38,874 bases of DNA. It comes from an uncultured Bacilli bacterium. GTDB taxonomy: Bacteria; Bacillota_I; Bacilli_A; RF39; UBA660. How positions within the stretch are numbered: position 1 is the stretch's first letter; each line of letters opens with the position of its first letter. The notes beneath the pieces are model-generated. The model saw only the letters and a list, made by a program, of their open reading frames with translations. It had not been told where the DNA came from and did no database searches. The position numbers were made by a program, and so were the translations under genes. Below, piece after piece: positions 16,830 to 24,751 of the stretch. The DNA is taken from the NCBI GenBank assembly GCA_944332025.1, contig CALVJB010000010.1, forward strand, positions 1-38,874. The letters are read 5' to 3'.

Positions 16830-17127
16830 CTTTAACACACCAACCTTTCCAAATATAATTTCTTCTACCTGTAAAGAAATTATAACACTCTATAATTATA
16901 GTTAAAATATTATGATAATTAGGTATTGGAATAACAAGAAATGCACAAATCAAACCTGGTAAGACTACAAGTATAACTTGCCAATTAGAAGCCACAGGAA
17001 AAGTCATTAAGAGAACAAGAGAAATTAAAACTCCAGTTCCCAGTAAAATTAAATCAAAAGGCTTAAACCACCCAAGTATCAATGTTCCCCTCTTTGTATT
17101 AGCAGGTATTAAATAACTATCATTCAT
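16801..17127 (-). CDS. PrgI/VirB3-like small membrane protein
   Basis: 108 aa with two adjacent transmembrane helices (about 24-44 and 48-70) and a short basic tail (FFTGRRNYIWKGW). The opening SYLIPANTKRGTLILGWF and its position directly before the TraC-like and VirB4 genes fit the PrgI/TrsC/VirB3 slot, an inner-membrane partner of the VirB4 ATPase. The final 30 bases also encode the start of the TraC-like protein in another frame. Confidence 0.75.
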   Translation of the reverse strand: MNDSYLIPANTKRGTLILGWFKPFDLILLGTGVLISLVLLMTFPVASNWQVILVVLPGLICAFLVIPIPNYHNILTIIIECYNFFTGRRNYIWKGWCVKDVQDVKKSN

Positions 17128-17142
17128 CTATTATCACACTCC

Positions 17143-19161
17143 CTATTTACTCTTATTAGCATTATGGTTAGCAATATGTTTAATATGTTTCATACCAGTT
17201 TGCATCTCTTGTGCTTTAGAACTTGCAACACCTATAGTTGGACCTATAACCATAGGATCAAGATATTCACCTTTATAGTCAATATCAGCATCAGCTAAAG
17301 CTTTTTTTGCTAATTCCCAATTTGATAAAACACCAGGATTATCTTCAGTACCATTAAAAACTGCCTTAACATAACGACTATTCTGACTTTTTAAGATTTC
17401 TCCCATTACATTTGCATCAAAATCTCTAACATTATACTGTAAACCACCATACTTAAAGTTTCCACTACTATCTTTTGCATTCATTGCAGCTACCAAACGT
17501 TCATAATTGAAAGCTCTAATTTGCGTTCTTCCATCAGTAGCTGAGTATATACCATACTTAGAATAACCAAAATCGCCTTTCTTCTTAGCTTCACCTTCAG
17601 TAAAGCTCTTCCATTCCTGCATCTGTTTAACAGCGGCTTGATTAACTTCTAAAGCTTGTTTATCTTTCTCTGCTAAAGTTCTACCAGTAAACATACCATA
17701 AGCTTCACTAGAAAGTCTACCTAAAGCAGTAGAATGTGATGCTCTCATAGCATTTCTTTTTTGCATAGCAGACATTACAGCACTAGGAACCTGTTTATCA
17801 GCAGTAGCAAGTGCTCTACCACCAGTTACAAGTCCTCCTACTCCACTAGTTAAACCTGCGACTCCTGCTCCAATTCCAGTCCAAGCATTTCTTAAATATC
17901 TAGCAGGCGTACCTTTTTTAGATTTATCTCTAAATTCCTGCCCTTCAGCCCATCCAGCTCTTACACCAGTAGCAACAGAACCAGCAATACCACCAGTTAA
18001 AGCAGCAGCACCTAACATAGTACCAATACCACTAAATAATTTACCATCACCTTTAATTCCTAACATATCTTGGAAAAATTTAGGAGCTTGTTTCATAAAT
18101 ACTAAAATACCAATTATAATAAATACATTAGCTAAAGCAGAAGTACCATTCCAAGTAACTAAATCTCCTTCTCTTAATAAGATTATTAAATATATACCAA
18201 AATAAATAACCATTAATCTAACAAATAAACTTAAATAAGTTGAAGTTAATGTCTTAATCCAATTACCAAAAGCTCCATCTTTTTCTTGTCCAGGACTTAT
18301 ATAAGAAATAATAGGAACAGGTGCAATTAATCTTAACAATGCAAGTTTAATAGCACGTACTGCAATATCAAGCGTAAATCCTATAATTATAATAGTCATA
18401 ACAACAGCAACTACAACTCCACCAAAACCTGTATAATTAAATGCATATGTTTCATCACCATTTACATTACATGTAACATTTATATGATCAAGTAAAGCTC
18501 CAGAAGTAACAGAAGTATTTAAATAAGAACTAGCATCATCAGGACATGCAGCGACACTATCTACATTTGAACTTGTTAATTCTTCATCTTCATCAAGCTG
18601 AACTGGACTAATAAAAGCTTTAGCAATATCTGCAGTAATAACATCACCTACACCTTGCATACCAGGAAGTTGAGCACCATTTGAAGTAGTATTATCAGTC
18701 TCAGAACCAAGAAGCAATTTACCTAAAACATTATCTTCTACAACAGTATTCTGAATTTGATATAAAAAACCAAATAATATACCATTATCCCTTATCTGTT
18801 CATTTAAATCACTCCCATTAGTTGGTATATTTTCCATAGGAACAATAAGAGTTAATAAAACAAGCATAACTGCAATTCTCATCACAAGAGAACCTGCACC
18901 CTTTTGCTTATCTTTAAACACATCAGGATTAATAATAATTTGCAAAAGTGTAATAGATATTCTAAAAATCATTAAAACTCCCAATATCATTTGCACTCTT
19001 GTATAAAATTCATTAATTACATTGCCCTGTAAAATATCAGCATTTACAATATCAAAAAATATATCAAAAATTCCACTTAAGAAGAAATATCCTATACTAT
19101 CTAATATTGCAAAGAAACCTCTACAGAAATCAGCTATAAATCCAGGATCTGTCCAAAACAT
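17143..19161 (-). CDS. VirB6/TrbL-like polytopic channel protein
   Basis: About 672 aa. Start at ATG 19161 (an in-frame GTG is nine bases upstream). Several hydrophobic helices: near 15-45, 60-85, 95-115, then an extracellular loop with two cysteines, and a cluster at about 250-375 (GVVVAVVMTIIIIGFTLDIA, RLIAPVPIISYISPG, ANVFIIIGILVFMKQ). The 'AP.P..SY' stretch is typical of VirB6/TrbL. The remaining 300 residues are soluble, Gly/Ala-rich then charged, as in Gram-positive VirB6 homologues with long cytoplasmic tails. It probably forms the membrane channel used by VirB4/VirD4. Confidence 0.85.
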   Translation of the reverse strand: MFWTDPGFIADFCRGFFAILDSIGYFFLSGIFDIFFDIVNADILQGNVINEFYTRVQMILGVLMIFRISITLLQIIINPDVFKDKQKGAGSLVMRIAVMLVLLTLIVPMENIPTNGSDLNEQIRDNGILFGFLYQIQNTVVEDNVLGKLLLGSETDNTTSNGAQLPGMQGVGDVITADIAKAFISPVQLDEDEELTSSNVDSVAACPDDASSYLNTSVTSGALLDHINVTCNVNGDETYAFNYTGFGGVVVAVVMTIIIIGFTLDIAVRAIKLALLRLIAPVPIISYISPGQEKDGAFGNWIKTLTSTYLSLFVRLMVIYFGIYLIILLREGDLVTWNGTSALANVFIIIGILVFMKQAPKFFQDMLGIKGDGKLFSGIGTMLGAAALTGGIAGSVATGVRAGWAEGQEFRDKSKKGTPARYLRNAWTGIGAGVAGLTSGVGGLVTGGRALATADKQVPSAVMSAMQKRNAMRASHSTALGRLSSEAYGMFTGRTLAEKDKQALEVNQAAVKQMQEWKSFTEGEAKKKGDFGYSKYGIYSATDGRTQIRAFNYERLVAAMNAKDSSGNFKYGGLQYNVRDFDANVMGEILKSQNSRYVKAVFNGTEDNPGVLSNWELAKKALADADIDYKGEYLDPMVIGPTIGVASSKAQEMQTGMKHIKHIANHNANKSK

Positions 19162-19248
19162 AACTTTCACTTCTCTTTCGTTTAAATACTAATTTTAACA
19201 ATCATATCGAATATAATCTAAAATACCAAACACCTTTATTAATACTAT

Positions 19249-20421
19249 TTATCCTAAAGTACAAGTTGTTACATTAATAAATGATAATAAAAGTTGTACT
19301 AAAGTAGGAACCAAAAATAGGCCTAATGCTGCTACTAATCTAATAATCAATTTATTTTGTGCTTCTTTCATTGCTTTTTCATCAAAACCAACGACTGCCT
19401 TTATAAAATCTATTGAACTTAACAATACAACTAAAATAGGTCCTATTATTTTAACATAATTTAATATAGTATTTAGAATCCAACCAATATGCCCTTCCTC
19501 CATATTTATAATATCTGGACAACTAACAGGATTACCAAAATCTCCACTACCTATATCCTCACCTAACTCTTCCCACTCATCATCATACACACCATTTTGT
19601 TCATCTATATTATCAGCAATTTGTTCTACTTCCTGCTCTAAACCACTTATTGTATCCTCATATTGTTTATATTCATCACTATTATTGTCTAGACAACCAG
19701 AATTAGTATAATCTTCTAAAGCTTTCTTAGCAGAATTAACTGTAATACTATAATTATCAGTAATTTGTTTACACTCTCTTCCCCACTTAATATTATCAGC
19801 ACTAGCAACAGTATCACGTTCATCATCAGATAATTCATAATTTTGACAATTCATCTCAATAAGTTTATTTCTATTTCCCTGTAATAAAGCTATAGAATTA
19901 TCTAATGCCTCTTTTTTATTTTGGCACTCTTTAGCAGCTTCACTATTTGGATCATCTTTTATCTCTTGATCCCTTATACTAGTTTCAATATGTTCAGTAA
20001 AACTTTTACCATATTTATCTTTTATTAAATCTACTTGTTTATCAGTATTTGCAGCATATGTAGAAGAACTTGATGATAAATTTTGGGAATTAAAAACCAA
20101 ATACCTAGGGCATGACTTATTCTTTTCAAACCATTCATCCAAAGCAAAACCAGTACCTTTTTCACTATTATAATTACCAATCAAAATTGTCATTTCACCA
20201 TCAGGACCACTATCATACTTACAGCTATATGAAAAGCCTCCAAAAAACCATGAATCATCCCAATTAAAAGTACAATTTATAGTTCCTCCACCACTACCAC
20301 TAAGTTGATTATAATTAACATAATAGCTACATTCTTTAGTAGTAGTTTTAGCATCAACCCCTATAGGACTCATAAATAAACAAAATAATATTACAAAAGT
20401 TACTAAAATCTTCTTTCTCAT
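19249..20421 (-). CDS. Secreted coiled-coil protein fused to a VirB2/TrbC-like membrane module
   Basis: About 390 aa. Start at ATG 20421, six bases after GAGGTG. Signal peptide (MRKKILVTFVILF... to VDAK), an extracellular domain with several cysteines and aromatic residues (25-130), a helical coiled-coil region (about 165-285), then two or three membrane helices (about 313-390). That last part repeats the core of the two small pilin-like proteins upstream: IGPILVVLLSSIDFIKAVVGFDEKAMKEAQNKLI against ILIVLGTLDLGKAVISSDDKAVKEAQSKLI (sequence split here by eye). So it looks like a pilin-type module carrying a large surface domain, perhaps a tip or adhesin subunit. It has its own candidate promoter. 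Confidence 0.7.
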   Translation of the reverse strand: MRKKILVTFVILFCLFMSPIGVDAKTTTKECSYYVNYNQLSGSGGGTINCTFNWDDSWFFGGFSYSCKYDSGPDGEMTILIGNYNSEKGTGFALDEWFEKNKSCPRYLVFNSQNLSSSSSTYAANTDKQVDLIKDKYGKSFTEHIETSIRDQEIKDDPNSEAAKECQNKKEALDNSIALLQGNRNKLIEMNCQNYELSDDERDTVASADNIKWGRECKQITDNYSITVNSAKKALEDYTNSGCLDNNSDEYKQYEDTISGLEQEVEQIADNIDEQNGVYDDEWEELGEDIGSGDFGNPVSCPDIINMEEGHIGWILNTILNYVKIIGPILVVLLSSIDFIKAVVGFDEKAMKEAQNKLIIRLVAALGLFLVPTLVQLLLSFINVTTCTLG

Positions 20422-20446
20422 CAAAGACACCTCAAATCATGATATA

Positions 20447-20475
20447 AGTATACCATCATAAAGAAAAAATAGCAA
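20447..20475 (-). promoter_or_regulatory. Candidate promoter for the coiled-coil/VirB2-like gene
   Basis: On the minus strand TTGCTA (20470-20475) and TATACT (20447-20452), with an extended TGG, are 17 bp apart. The -35 box lies inside the stem of the preceding terminator, so termination and re-initiation are packed into the same 40 bp. Confidence 0.5.
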
Positions 20476-20487
20476 TTAAATTGCTAT
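20463..20487 (-). terminator. Intrinsic terminator after the second small pilin gene
   Basis: On the minus strand an 8-bp stem (ATAGCAAT/ATTGCTAT) with a 3-nt loop is followed by six T. The same hairpin sequence occurs at 20865-20887 after the neighbouring pilin gene, so the gene and its terminator were probably duplicated together. Confidence 0.65.
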
Positions 20488-20497
20488 CAAACACTGT

Positions 20498-20845
20498 CTA
20501 ATTTTCCATAGGATAATTCCAACAATTACTCCACCTAGCTAAGGTTTCATTCTCAGTAATAGAACCAACCATTGTAAATACTAAATTAATAACAGTAACG
20601 AAAAAGAATATAACAATAGCATAAACTAATCTTCTAACAATTCTTTTAAGAAGTTTCTTATTCTCTTTATCATCACTACCTATAACCGCTCTACCTAAAT
20701 CAAAAGTACAAAGGACAATTAAAATAATAGGTATTGCTATCTGTAAAATAGGAAATACCCCTTCTTTAATAACTCTTATAACAGAGTCAAAACCATAACA
20801 ATTACTATCTGTATTTACAAAAACCATATCTAATATATTTATCAT
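20498..20845 (-). CDS. Small VirB2/TrbC-like pilin protein (copy 2)
   Basis: 115 aa. Two strong membrane helices (about 31-51 and 72-95) joined by a short charged loop (GRAVIGSDDKENKKLLKRIVRR), and an aromatic, Cys-containing C-terminus (WSNCWNY). This is the layout of VirB2/TrbC-type T4SS pilins. It is clearly paralogous to the 21272-20895 gene: shared SVIRVIKEG/FIVRIIKNG, FPILQI.IPIILIVL and the SDDK loop. Cysteines before helix 1 and at the end could pair. Followed by its own terminator. Confidence 0.7.
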   Translation of the reverse strand: MINILDMVFVNTDSNCYGFDSVIRVIKEGVFPILQIAIPIILIVLCTFDLGRAVIGSDDKENKKLLKRIVRRLVYAIVIFFFVTVINLVFTMVGSITENETLARWSNCWNYPMEN

Positions 20846-20864
20846 ATGAACACATCCTTATATA

Positions 20865-20887
20865 GAAAAAACAGCAATTAAATTGCT
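20865..20887 (-). terminator. Intrinsic terminator after the first small pilin gene
   Basis: AGCAATTAAATTGCT (20873-20887) forms a 6-bp stem with a 3-nt loop and, on the minus strand, runs into TTTTTTCTATA. Near-copy of the hairpin at 20463-20487. Weak stem, so probably partial termination or 3'-end protection. Confidence 0.55.
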
Positions 20888-20894
20888 ATTTATA

Positions 20895-21272
20895 TTAATC
20901 TTCTTCAGGATTACTCCAACACTCACTCCAATTTTGTAAACCTGGTGCATCATCACCTGCAATATTACCAACCATTGTAAACAATAAGTTAAGAAGTGTT
21001 ACAATAAAGAATACTAATATTGCATAGATACATCTTTTAATTAATTTAGATTGAGCCTCTTTAACTGCTTTATCATCACTAGAGATAACTGCTTTACCTA
21101 AATCTAGAGTACCTAAAACTATTAAAATAATTGGAATACCTATTTGTAAAATAGGAAATAAACCATTTTTAATAATTCTAACTATAAAACCAAATCCACG
21201 ACAAGGTCCATCAGGATTAACATCTCCAGCGTCTAAAATTTGTACCATATTCATTAATAACATACTATTCAT
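20895..21272 (-). CDS. Small VirB2/TrbC-like pilin protein (copy 1)
   Basis: About 125 aa. GGAG sits seven bases before the ATG at 21272, so that start is preferred over the ATG at 21278. Short acidic N-terminus with one Cys (DGPCRGFGF), helix 1 (about 38-60), the charged loop GKAVISSDDKAVKEAQSKLIK, helix 2 (about 80-105) and a Trp/Cys-rich end (LQNWSECWSN). Same family as its downstream paralogue and as the C-terminal module of the 19249-20421 protein; I would place it with VirB2/TrbC-like conjugal pilins. A promoter with perfect -35 directly precedes it, as expected for an abundant subunit. Confidence 0.7.
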   Translation of the reverse strand: MNSMLLMNMVQILDAGDVNPDGPCRGFGFIVRIIKNGLFPILQIGIPIILIVLGTLDLGKAVISSDDKAVKEAQSKLIKRCIYAILVFFIVTLLNLLFTMVGNIAGDDAPGLQNWSECWSNPEED

Positions 21273-21295
21273 AAACATTCTCCTTCACTAACACA

Positions 21296-21324
21296 ATAAT
21301 ATATAAAATATTATCTTTTGTCAA
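21296..21324 (-). promoter_or_regulatory. Strong promoter for the first VirB2-like pilin gene
   Basis: On the minus strand TTGACA (21319-21324, perfect) and TATTAT (21296-21301, 5/6) are 17 bp apart in the 50-bp gap after the TadZ-like gene. One of the best promoters in the window. Confidence 0.75.
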
Positions 21325-21328
21325 GTTA

Positions 21329-22306
21329 TTATCTTTTAAATAACCCAAATATTTTATTACCACTGCTTTCTTTTGTATTATGAACAAGTCCAACTTTAGA
21401 TAAAAAATCACTAAGTACAGGATTCTTTATTCTATCATTAAGTGGTGGAAGATTATAAAACACTTTTGTTCTACCTTCATACTCAAAATCCATAATATCA
21501 CTATTAGAAAGCAAACTCATATTAAGAATTATTTTCTTTCCTCTTAATTCTTCAAATATTCTTCTATCTCTTCGCATTAATTTATTAAGCTTAATACTAG
21601 AAGGCTCAATCAAATATAAAACATCATCACAAGCTCCTTCATTACTAGAATCATTTAAATCAATAAGTATAATAGCAACACCCTTATGCTTAGCAATTTC
21701 ACTAATCAAAGCATCATCATCAATTGAAACCATATTCTCACTATTAAAATAGAGAAAATCATGTCTATTAACTTCAATAGCCACAACACTCATACCATAA
21801 GTCTGTTCTAACTCTTTTTTTAACATATAAATAAGTGTAGTACTTCCAGCATGATCAGTAATATTTTTTATACCAATTACTCTAGAACCTGATACTACTT
21901 TATCACTTATAGTACTAGACAAATCATTAAGTTGTTGAATATGAGCTACATCTTTATAAGTATTAGGATGATCTAATAAATATTTAATTCCATCAACAGT
22001 AGTAGTAAAATTATAAATTCCCATAGAAATAATTTTAGATAAATAACCACTAGAATTAGAAATTTCATTATTAGGAAGCAAAAGAATGATTTTATCAGCA
22101 TCAAGCCCTATAGATATTTTTTGAATATTAACAATATTCTCATAATCTTTAATAGCTGTAACATCTAAAATCATTCTTGCATAAAAGAAGTTTCTGAACA
22201 TTTCAACTATCTCTTCAGCTGTATGAATACCATCAACGCTCTTAATAACTTCAATATCTAAAGTGGAAAGCATTCCCTTAGCTTCATTAGCAATAATAAC
22301 GTTCAT
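21329..22306 (-). CDS. TadZ/CpaE-like protein with degenerate P-loop
   Basis: 325 aa, soluble. N-terminal ~125 residues form an alpha/beta, receiver-like domain (IIANEAKGML, KIILLLPNNE, ISMGIYNFTTT). The second half resembles a MinD/ParA-type fold: GIKNITDHAGSTTLIYML (about 145-162) sits where Walker A should be, then VVAIEVN and VAIILIDLND. The usual KGGxGKT is replaced by DHAGSTT, keeping TT but lacking both lysines, as in atypical TadZ proteins. TadZ/CpaE localises Tad pilus assembly to a site in the cell. It lies between Tad genes and T4SS genes, so it may place the combined machine. Confidence 0.65.
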   Translation of the reverse strand: MNVIIANEAKGMLSTLDIEVIKSVDGIHTAEEIVEMFRNFFYARMILDVTAIKDYENIVNIQKISIGLDADKIILLLPNNEISNSSGYLSKIISMGIYNFTTTVDGIKYLLDHPNTYKDVAHIQQLNDLSSTISDKVVSGSRVIGIKNITDHAGSTTLIYMLKKELEQTYGMSVVAIEVNRHDFLYFNSENMVSIDDDALISEIAKHKGVAIILIDLNDSSNEGACDDVLYLIEPSSIKLNKLMRRDRRIFEELRGKKIILNMSLLSNSDIMDFEYEGRTKVFYNLPPLNDRIKNPVLSDFLSKVGLVHNTKESSGNKIFGLFKR

Positions 22307-22323
22307 TATATCACTTCCCTCTT

Positions 22324-22767
22324 TTAATAAATAGTTCTAGTCTCACCATAAATTCGTAAGAAATTTCCTAAACCAATTATATTATTAACAACAGGTATAT
22401 CGATATTTACGAAAGTAACAACAGAATAATAATAACCTGTCATATTACCATCGCCACCAGCAATAGTAACCTCATGAGGAATATAACACCAACCATTTTG
22501 ACAACTTGCACTTCCACCATAATCATCTTCAAAAGCTTGAATAATTCTTCCAGGAACTTCATATGTCATTTGATTAATATAACTATTAATTTTATCTAAT
22601 CCCTCTTGATTATAAGGTCCCTCATACTGTTCAATAATATCAACTATCTGATTCTTAACGCGAAATGCCCTAGTATAATTAACAGAATAAGCCATATAAC
22701 CATTAATTAATATAACAAAAGCTAATATAACTTGTAAAACAAATACTTGACCTATTGCATCTCTCAT
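22324..22767 (-). CDS. TadE-like pseudopilin
   Basis: 147 aa. Short N-terminus, one hydrophobic helix at about 8-28 (VFVLQVILAFVILINGYMAY), then an extracellular domain with a Cys pair (SCQNGWC) and a beta-rich end. This is the TadE/TadF-like layout of minor pilins that help Tad pilus assembly. No typical prepilin cleavage site is obvious. Flanked by the 53-aa pilin-like gene and the TadZ-like gene. Confidence 0.6.
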   Translation of the reverse strand: MRDAIGQVFVLQVILAFVILINGYMAYSVNYTRAFRVKNQIVDIIEQYEGPYNQEGLDKINSYINQMTYEVPGRIIQAFEDDYGGSASCQNGWCYIPHEVTIAGGDGNMTGYYYSVVTFVNIDIPVVNNIIGLGNFLRIYGETRTIY

Positions 22768-22796
22768 TATTAATCACATCCTTATTTCAAACTAAA

Positions 22797-22958
22797 TTAT
22801 GGTGTTATAGTATTATCTTGTGAAGTAACATTAGCATCCCATGTATCTTCAATAGAATTTCTGATTGTAGGCCAAAATATTGCAAAGAATGCTGCAATAA
22901 CACCAATCAAAACAATAGTTACTACAGTCATATTTAACTCTCCAGTCGCTTCTTTCAT
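22797..22958 (-). CDS. 53-aa Flp-pilin-like peptide
   Basis: A small gene with start ATG at 22958, purine-rich AAAGGAGAGAGAG upstream and TAA at 22797-22799. The product begins MKEATGELNM, has one hydrophobic helix (VVTIVLIGVIAAFFAIFW, about 12-29) and a short polar, acidic tail. Size, single helix and position between tadC and a TadE-like gene fit the major Flp pilin slot. A Gly-Glu pair precedes the helix, but a canonical prepilin peptidase site is not clear. It has a dedicated promoter with an extended -10, in keeping with an abundant subunit. Confidence 0.65.
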   Translation of the reverse strand: MKEATGELNMTVVTIVLIGVIAAFFAIFWPTIRNSIEDTWDANVTSQDNTITP

Positions 22959-22994
22959 AAAAAACTCTCTCTCCTTTCATATCTTACAAAAATA

Positions 22995-23023
22995 ATTATA
23001 ACAGATTTTTATACATTTGTAAT
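22995..23023 (-). promoter_or_regulatory. Promoter of the Flp-like pilin gene
   Basis: On the minus strand ATTACA (23018-23023) and TATAAT (22995-23000) with extended TGT are spaced by 17 bp in the 81-bp gap downstream of tadC, one of the two widest gaps in this part of the locus. Confidence 0.65.
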
Positions 23024-23039
23024 CCCTTTTTAGTAAACT

Positions 23040-23837
23040 TTACACAGTAATACCTGTACTTCCTATACTTAATAGTAAAGAAGCAAGAATAACTATCATT
23101 ACACTAACACCTGTAACGACAAGCATAATCATTGTCATATTCCCCATATGATCAAGTCTTTCTTTATATTTAGTATCTCTAGCTTTAGCCTGTAAATTAG
23201 AAACAGTACGAGAAAACATTAAAAGTCTTTCTTGTTTCTGTTCTTGTCCACCAAGACCTAAACGATATAAAAGTCTCATCATTCTCATAGAATCCCTAAC
23301 AGGATAAGTATTAGCAAAATCCATATATGGTGTAATACTAGAGTCTCCAGAGTTAATCTTCTCAATCATCTCTCTAAGACCAGGTTTAAAAATATCAGGA
23401 GCATCATTAATACTCTTACCTATCGCAACAGGAACAGTATAATGTTGAATTAATATTTCCAAACTCTTTAAATAGTATGGCAACATTACATCGATTTGAT
23501 GCAAATGTTTTTTATAATATGATTTTAATTGCGTATAAGGCATTTTAAATACCAAAAAAGCAACTAAAACAGCAAGAATAATATTGATTAGACTAACATC
23601 ATCTATAAATAGAAACATAAATATAAAGAATATAGCAAGTGCATACATTACCCTTTTTTGAAATAATTCATTAGGAGAAGCAGAATCACCATATTTAGCA
23701 TAAACTAAGAAATCATAATCATCTTCTCTTAAAATTTCAAAATATTTCTTATTATCATTAATAAATTTATTCTTATCGATAGTTCTATTATAAACTAATA
23801 TAAATAAGAGTATAACAGCAACAAAAACTATTTCCAT
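23040..23837 (-). CDS. tadC: TadC-like pilus assembly membrane protein
   Basis: 265 aa. Membrane helices near 1-17, 65-82, 85-100 and 235-258, with a cytoplasmic helical domain between them (IDVMLPYYLKSLEILIQHYTVPVAIGKS; ... LREMIEKINSGDSSITPYMDFA), the GspF/T2SSF-type fold of TadB/TadC. Works with the CpaF ATPase as the inner-membrane platform. Two bases separate it from the TadB-like gene, confirming coupling. Confidence 0.75.
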   Translation of the reverse strand: MEIVFVAVILLFILVYNRTIDKNKFINDNKKYFEILREDDYDFLVYAKYGDSASPNELFQKRVMYALAIFFIFMFLFIDDVSLINIILAVLVAFLVFKMPYTQLKSYYKKHLHQIDVMLPYYLKSLEILIQHYTVPVAIGKSINDAPDIFKPGLREMIEKINSGDSSITPYMDFANTYPVRDSMRMMRLLYRLGLGGQEQKQERLLMFSRTVSNLQAKARDTKYKERLDHMGNMTMIMLVVTGVSVMIVILASLLLSIGSTGITV

Positions 23838-23839
23838 AA

Positions 23840-24733
23840 CTATTCAACCCCCACATTCTCATTATAATATCTTTCTCCTTTTAAAAGGAAATAACTATTA
23901 AATATGATAATACCATGTAATATAATCTGAACATAAACAGCTTTAATCAATTCAATATAACTTTCAGTACCAAGCATATATTGTATTAACATAACTAATA
24001 GAAATAACATAACACCATATTGTAAGAATTTCTTATGGAAATTAGCTCTATCCATTCTGTCACGATAAACACTCTCTACAAGAGTATCTATATCAAGCTG
24101 CATATTTTCCAAACTTTCTCCTGTGTCTTTAGCACCTTCTTTAGTTATTTGTAAAAACAACTGATGCATATTTTTAACAATATAGTATGGATATTTATCA
24201 CTCATAAAGTTAATCGCACCATCTATTGATCCTTCATCATAAGCCATATCTATCATATGATTAACATCAGATAGTACAGGATCTTCTAGAATGCCAGAAT
24301 CTCTAACACCTTCAAGTGATTTAACAAAACTCTGAGTTGTGGCAAATTCCATAATGGTATTAGTAGTATAAACCTGTATCTGTTCAAAAATAAACTCACT
24401 ATATATTCTTTTACATCTTAAGAAAGATAAGTAAGGAACAAAACAAATAGCAACTATGACATAAATAATAGAAACTATCAAATTATAAAAATACATATAA
24501 GTAACAACACCTGCAAAACCACCAAGTATTAATACTTGAATTAAATACTGTCTTGCCGTATATTCCTGTCCTAATTGTTTTGTCTTTTCTCTTACCACTT
24601 TATATGAATATGGAGCAAATTTATCATAAATCGCCTGTACTTGATCAGTAATATATTTAGAGACATTAGATCCTCTATAATTACGATATAAAATAACTAC
24701 AATAGCAATAGCAAGTAGTAAAAACAATACCAT
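23840..24733 (-). CDS. tadB: TadB-like pilus assembly membrane protein
   Basis: 297 aa. N-terminal helix (3-15), a pair of helices (about 68-110), a cytoplasmic GspF-like helical domain (residues 115-230, with SFVKSLEGVRDSGILEDPVLSD and KEGAKDTGESLENMQLDI), and C-terminal helices near 235-285. Directly downstream of the CpaF ATPase and upstream of tadC, the standard order of Tad loci. GGAGG precedes the ATG. Confidence 0.78.
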   Translation of the reverse strand: MVLFLLLAIAIVVILYRNYRGSNVSKYITDQVQAIYDKFAPYSYKVVREKTKQLGQEYTARQYLIQVLILGGFAGVVTYMYFYNLIVSIIYVIVAICFVPYLSFLRCKRIYSEFIFEQIQVYTTNTIMEFATTQSFVKSLEGVRDSGILEDPVLSDVNHMIDMAYDEGSIDGAINFMSDKYPYYIVKNMHQLFLQITKEGAKDTGESLENMQLDIDTLVESVYRDRMDRANFHKKFLQYGVMLFLLVMLIQYMLGTESYIELIKAVYVQIILHGIIIFNSYFLLKGERYYNENVGVE

Positions 24734-24751
24734 AAAATTTTTCCTCCTCTC

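Noticed and set aside
19161-19248. Possible promoter (TTGGTA-N17-TATGAT) before the VirB6-like gene
   Set aside because: Both boxes are weak and A+T-rich gaps give such matches by chance; not listed as a feature.
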